This document shows, piece by piece, positions 47,401-52,000 of a DNA stretch of 52,000 nt (its first letter is position 1; the number at the start of each line of letters is the position of its first letter). Source of the DNA: Owenia fusiformis (taxonomy: Eukaryota > Annelida > Polychaeta > Sabellida > Oweniidae); the NCBI GenBank assembly GCA_903813345.2, contig CAIIXF020000802.1:1-52000 (forward strand), given 5' to 3'. A model generated the notes under the pieces. That model had not been told where the DNA came from. It did not search any database and saw nothing but the letters and a program-made list of their open reading frames with translations. The position numbers and the translations under genes are program-made.

Positions 47401-48292
47401 ACCTTTGACCTTGAGATGACCTTGACCTTTACACATTTACCTTGACCTCAGGTCACCTCATCATTGGTTGCCAAGGGTCACAGCAGCCTCAAGAACCTTA
47501 AATCACAAAATACCTAGATATTGACCTTTGACGTAGGAATGACCTCGACCTCAGATGTTGTAATCACCAAGAGTCACAGCAGCCCCCAAATACATTAAAA
47601 TGCTAAATACCAAGATATTGACCTTTGATCTTAGAATGACCTTAATCCATAAAGTTGACCTTGACATCATGTCAACTCAACCCTTAGTCAACTCGACCCC
47701 ACCATATTTAAATATCTATAAAAACAATTAGATGTATATTATATTATAATATTGATGAATTTAAAAGAATTAGGGAATTGGGGTCAAGTTGACTAAGGGT
47801 TGAGTTGACCAAGGGTTGAGATGACTTGGGGTCGAGTTTACTAAGGGTTGAGATGACTTGGGCTGACTTGACCAAGGGTTTGACTTGACTTGGGGTCGAG
47901 TTGACTTAGGGTTGAGTTAACTTGGGGTTGAGTTGACCAGGAAGCCATCTAATCATGGGCATTAAGTGCCATAGCACAAACCAAGGGTCTTAGAAAGCCA
48001 AATACCTATACATTGACCTTTGACATTGAAATGACCTTCAACTCTGACCTTCATAGAATGCCCACCGACCCACTCAGTATGTTGACAAAGTATGAGGACC
48101 CAAGGTTAAACAGTGTAGGATGAGATGTCAGGACAGACAGAATGACAGACAGACCACCGTGATTTATAGTAAGAAGATTTCATTATAATATATGCGCTAT
48201 ATCAAGAACTTACATATAAAATGTGCGCTATATCAAGAACTTACATATAAAATGTGAAGAATCTAATATCCTAGTAAAAGATTACAATGTCA
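47401..48292 (+). repeat. 892-bp tandem duplication, right copy
   Basis: Follows the left copy directly. The one difference I noticed is an extra T in AAGGGTTTGACTTGAC near 47880. The junctions share AACCTTTGACC, suggesting duplication by homologous or microhomology-mediated exchange. Confidence 0.9.
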
Positions 48293-49436
48293 AGCAACAT
48301 ATGAGCCCCGCCATAGGAAAACAGGTCTTACCACAAAAATTGAAATTGTGCTAGAGAGACAAAAATGTGCCCAAGATTCAGAGGAAAATGTGCTTAATTC
48401 AAATCCATGTTTTGGTCTATGTCTGCGAGGAAAAATTTACAAGACATAAGCCATGGGACATTTAAAAGGCCTCAAAATATTGAAAAAATCTGTGATAAGA
48501 CCGGTTTTCCTGTGGCCTGGCTCATATGAAAATGCTTTGGATGCATTGATTTACTTTCTTGTGATACATGTTTCCAACTTAATGCTGCAAAATGATGAAA
48601 TTGACTGCACCTGCTTTCCTCTTTTTTCCAAGGGGTAGGGCACTATAATGTCATATTTAAATTACAATATAGTAATTCATCATTACAAAAGTTTTATTAC
48701 AATATCATACAAACCTTGGAAATGTTCTTGGAAAACTATTTTGAGCTGTTAAAGCTGTCACATTTTGCCTTAAGCCATGAATGCAAAATAGACAAGACTC
48801 AAAAAATGTGCATTTGCAGGTCACTCTTGACACAAAACGTTCAATATCTCTGGATTAAGTTGTCATAGGTTGATGTATTGTTAGAAAGGTCTTCTTATAC
48901 ATTTTATGAATGTTACATTATTATTTTTATTATATTCAAGTTCAATAGGCTCTGGTACAGCATTTTGATTGGGCGCGGCTGTATCCATGGTGACATTAAA
49001 CCCCAAAATTGGCTACTCAAAGGACTCATAATATTTCAGGGGGTCCAAATGAACATTTTTACAAAGGTTTCATTGATGTACTTGTCATGTCATTTAAAAC
49101 CAACTTTCAAAAACCAATCCTGGTGGTGGCCCCAAATCTATCACTTAAGAATATGTAAGCCCAAATGCCAAATGGAAAGGGTGACTGAAAACTTTAAAGA
49201 AACCCAACAAGAAAAGTTGCCTGTTTTAGATGTTAGATATATATCAACTAATTACAGGGCTCAAACCTTTTGTACTCAAGATGTCTTATAAATGTTTGCT
49301 ACCTCCTATACTATGTCATTAGGGGCAAAATAAAGATTTACCCATTGACTGTCAAATTCAGGATGTCAGTATCAATGATCAATTTTATGAGTACTAGTAT
49401 CTACAACTGTTTTTGATGTTATGAGTATTGGTTATC
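48293..49436. other. AT-rich DNA, no gene recognised
   Basis: The longest open frame (48878-49291, 137 codons) starts with TTG rather than ATG and has no domain beyond a chance-looking HGDIKPQN string. An open frame at 48453-48638 has no signature. No splice-flanked exon stands out. Confidence 0.5.
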
Positions 49437-49690
49437 ACTTTTTTCGACATGTATTGTAATTACTTCAGTATGAATCATCAATGAAATGTCCTATGGAGTT
49501 CTGGTCCTGGATTGTGATATTGTCTCTTGTTTGGGGGAAATGGGGTGTTAGACACTATTTCTTTTTATGTTAATTCATAGTTTCGGGATATATTGGGTCT
49601 ATTTTACACTAACAGTTTTGGTGGGTTTCTTTAATTTAAGGTTTTAAGTTTTTTTCCCTTTGGCGCTTGTGTTTAGATATTGTTATATAG
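49437..49690 (+). repeat. dispersed repeat, copy 2
   Basis: Diverged counterpart of 40436-40690, with CGACATGTATTGTAATT, GGGGGAAATGGGGTGTTAGACA, GTTTCGGGATATA and TTCCCTTTGGCGCTTGTG in the same order. It carries an extra ~50 bp after the first block. A partial third copy (GATCATAGTTTTAG, TTTGGTCCTTTCCCTTTTGC) lies at 49958-50025. Confidence 0.55.
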
Positions 49691-49779
49691 TCTTTTTTTA
49701 TGGAAGGTGTACGGCAGTTGGCATTAAGCGTTTGTAGCAAAATGATGGTAACAGTTTGCATGTTAATATTCTATTTCAG

Positions 49780-49821
49780 GAAGATCTAGAAATGACAAGA
49801 AAAGATGAAACATATAGATAA
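49780..49821 (+). other. possible short 3'-terminal coding exon
   Basis: Follows the acceptor TATTCTATTTCAG. The first frame reads EDLEMTRKDETYR and then stops (TAA at 49819-49821). No poly(A) signal follows closely, so this may be coincidence. Confidence 0.2.
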
Positions 49822-50119
49822 ATGGAAATTAATGTGTTTTAATTTAGATTATGGTGACGGCTTTTGTGAATAGATGTTGACCCTTTGAAACGCCTATGGA
49901 CTTGGAGACTGGATTTTATCTGTTCCACATCATTTGAGACTGAATGCATGTTAGATTGTTAGATCATAGTTTTAGACAACTTTTGGTCCTTTCCCTTTTG
50001 CACTTGTTCTTTGATATTTAATTGAGAAATAAGGACATTTCAATCTCCGAAGCCTGATATGCTTTAAATGTTGTTTTAAGTTTCTTGTTTTGATTCTTAT
50101 TTGGATGAGAAAAGGATAG

Positions 50120-50447
50120 ATTCAAAAGGCATGCACAAGCAATGTTATTCCCTTTGATAAACTTTAATAGAAAAAATACTTCTTATATTACTCAACATTC
50201 ACTTTACTTAGATGACTTTCAAAGTAAACAGATTCATACAAATAAATTAGATCGGCAATTTAATGTCTGTGATGTTATTAACATTAAATTTAGAGGAAGA
50301 TGGGCAATCATGTATCATATTGGTCAAAATGACCTGAGCACCTTTGTGAGTATAGCTGGACCAGGATTAAATCTACCGTACCAGAGAGTGACCTCTGGGA
50401 TTGCTGTTAATGACTATACTTCTGTCAAATACCTCATAAGAACATAA
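50120..50447 (+). CDS. candidate last exon of an unrecognised protein
   Basis: A frame open from about 50109 to the TAA at 50445-50447. From the ATG at 50142 it would encode 101 residues; the start given here follows a possible TAG acceptor at 50117-50119. The composition is mixed rather than repetitive, unlike every other open frame in the window. The C-terminal half (RGRWAIMYHIGQ ... SIAGPGLNLPYQ ... YTSVKYLIRT) looks like folded protein. There is no signal peptide or membrane segment, and I do not recognise the family. An AATAAA lies 18 bp past the stop, consistent with the end of a transcript on the + strand. Upstream exons would lie before 50.1 kb, possibly beyond the repeat at 49.4 kb; none is convincing. 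It could also be a processed remnant or a chance frame. Confidence 0.4.
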
Positions 50448-50465
50448 CAAATCAAATGAGCTGTT

Positions 50466-50471
50466 AATAAA
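50466..50471 (+). promoter_or_regulatory. poly(A) signal AATAAA
   Basis: Canonical hexamer 18 bp after the stop of the candidate exon ending at 50447, followed by GTTTTTGAATTGT, a plausible U/GU-rich downstream element. AATAAA is frequent in AT-rich DNA, so its weight depends on the exon call. Confidence 0.35.
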
Positions 50472-51707
50472 GTTTTTGAATTGTCAGGTCAGTAAATGAT
50501 ATAGCACTAATTTGAGATTTAGAACATTTTATCTTTAATGCTGTTGATCTCAAATTGTAGGTATGTAGACACTCCAGGATAAAACCAAAATACTTTAGGT
50601 CTCTTGCATATCCAGGATTCAAGAGAAGCAACCTCAGGCTGTTGTAGATGACTTTGTGATGAGGTAATCAGAACCCATGGTTGCTGTGGTTCTTACAAGC
50701 TTGTCTTGCACCACTTGCAACACTTGAATCTCCAGATTCGGTGTCACAATTGTTTCTCTTTGAGGTATTACATAAACCAATCATTTAACCTGCAGTGACT
50801 GTATTTCTGTATTTACCACACTGTATTATTAAATCTTTATTTATCTTTTGCATGATTCATCTTTGGATGCCAAAATTGCTGAGAAAGTCAAGCAGTCAAT
50901 ATAAGGCATCAGTAGTATCAGACTCAGCCTCTTGATTCTTGTTTTGGTTAACAAAGATGCACTTGTGAAATGACATGTGTCCAAGCAAGTTAATAGAAGT
51001 GGTTAAGAGGACATTATAATTATTATTCATGTACTGGAGACTTTAAACTGAGAATGGATAACAAATCAAGGAAATGTGGCGTGGACAGGAGGACTGATGA
51101 AAAATAACATAATAATATAAAATCACATACTGATGCATTCAGCAACAAAAGAATACTTTCAAAGAAGGGATATAACAAACCAATCTGAGGCCAACTGAAA
51201 ACAATGGAAAAAGTAATCAGGAAAATAAGAATGGACAGAATGTGAAGGTTTCCTTATAATGTCAAGAAATATAACTATTTTCAGGGTATGCTGCTATGGG
51301 GAGTACACATGCATTTTTTTAACATTGGTAATCAGATAGTTTTAAGTACATCGGCCTATTTACTATAGTGTGCTCACTAAATCTTTAGACTGAAGTTCAG
51401 AATCTCACTATTTTATTTCAAATATTTTTGGTCACAAAACAAGTTGTACAGATATAAATTTAGAAAGCATTTATCTTACAATGAAATTTGAATTGTGAAC
51501 ATTCTGTCAAGGAGTGATTAATTATCAGTCTAAAAGTCTTAGTGAAAACTAACACACCTTCTTTTAAAGTACAAATGTGTTCTATGATTATGTATATTTC
51601 CATTGTGAAGGAAATTCTTGTTATGACAACCCATGATTGCATAGGTTGTTGTATATCTATTAAAATGAAGTACATAGTAAGTGAATATACTAATCAGTTA
51701 TTATTTT
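50472..51707. other. AT-rich DNA, no gene recognised
   Basis: No repeats with clear ends and no credible exon. Overlapping small frames near 51460-51778 on both strands show no signature. Confidence 0.5.
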
Positions 51708-51754
51708 TAGCTCACAATGATGAGCTATTGTTATCGCCCACTAACCCGTACAAG
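51708..51754 (+). repeat. fragment resembling a widespread molluscan interspersed repeat
   Basis: TAGCTCAC-AATG-ATGAGCTATTGTTATCGCCCA has a short hairpin (AGCTCA/TGAGCT) followed by a TGAGCTATTGT-type word. From memory this matches a repeat common in bivalve and gastropod genomes (TAGCTCAC...GTGAGCTATTGTGATC). Only about 45 bp are present. It ends in ACAAG|GTAAGTG, which also resembles a splice donor. Confidence 0.4.
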
Positions 51755-52000
51755 GTAAGTGATTCTACTAATCACTAGATTCAAAAACTAATAAAATTAA
51801 ATATATTAAAATTAAATATATTGAAAAAAATAAGAATTTTTTGATAGCAACCTATGTTACATATTTTGTTGTATCACCTGTTTGTACTATACAAGGTAAG
51901 TGACACTAGTTAAATATGGTTATTGAAAAGTTACTGAGAAGCATCTTCCACATCGACATAAGCTGTTCATTAGCCATGAGTGAATAACTCATACAACCTT
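51755..52000. other. AT-rich end of window
   Basis: Contains a second ACAAGGTAAGTGA word near 51892 and short ATTAAATATATT repeats at about 51795-51825. No gene seen. Confidence 0.5.

Noticed and set aside
48878-49291. 137-codon frame with an HGDIKPQN string resembling a protein-kinase catalytic loop
   Set aside because: It starts with TTG, has no glycine-rich loop, VAIK lysine or DFG around it, and the flanking residues are not kinase-like. Most likely chance.
51711-51754. 44-bp exon between TTATTTTTAG and GTAAGTG
   Set aside because: The sequence is better explained as a fragment of an interspersed repeat, and the ACAAGGTAAGTGA word recurs near 51892.

Overview
The window looks like nuclear DNA of a marine invertebrate, most probably a mollusc. 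I see no operons, no rRNA or tRNA genes, no CRISPR array and no complete protein-coding gene. The base composition is AT-rich. There are many GACCT/AGGTCA-rich repeats, MITE-like inverted-repeat elements, microsatellites, isolated splice-site-like signals, and near 51.7 kb a short stretch resembling a 'TAGCTCAC...TGAGCTATTGT' repeat that I remember as common in bivalve and gastropod genomes. The phylum call is inference; a metazoan repeat-rich region is well supported.

Layout. 1-1335: unique AT-rich DNA with a 21-bp minisatellite. 1336-35829: about 34 kb of repeats, all in one orientation and joined without spacers. This 'train' has seven non-autonomous Helitron/Helentron-like elements (called E1-E7) and two giant tandem arrays. 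E1-E3 (1336-5991) form family 1 with a ~447-bp central repeat. E4 (5992-7943), E5 (26508-27970), E6 (33683-35078) and the fragment E7 (35079-35829) form family 2 with a ~476-bp central repeat. Between E4 and E5 lie exactly 26 copies, and between E5 and E6 exactly 8 copies, of a 714-bp CpG-rich unit (7944-26507 and 27971-33682). I see no length change in any unit. Each element starts with ACTAG plus a palindrome. Where the 3' end is intact, it finishes with a microsatellite, a hairpin and ATA. The 714-bp unit carries the same 3' tail and its own 3' hairpin, so it appears to be a derived member of the same element group.

35830-52000: lower-copy DNA. It holds a 365-bp TA-flanked MITE (38139-38503), a ~409-bp degenerate tandem duplication (40.8-41.5 kb), a 42-bp minisatellite (43.5-44.05 kb), a mariner-like relic (44267-44748), a 598-bp TTAA-flanked MITE with ~200-bp inverted repeats (45419-46016), and a near-perfect 891/892-bp tandem duplication (46510-48292). 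The only stretch that reads like real coding sequence is a candidate last exon ending at 50447, followed 18 bp later by AATAAA. Other exon-like pieces (38577-38669, 42508-42549, 49780-49821) are weak.

No gene network can be described. What works together here is the repeat system. The terminal hairpins, repeated 3' ends and exact integer-copy arrays are what rolling-circle (Helitron-type) replication with read-through would be expected to leave. No Rep/helicase gene is present, so all elements would depend on a helper elsewhere. Repeat identities come from reading by eye; no alignment or database search was run.
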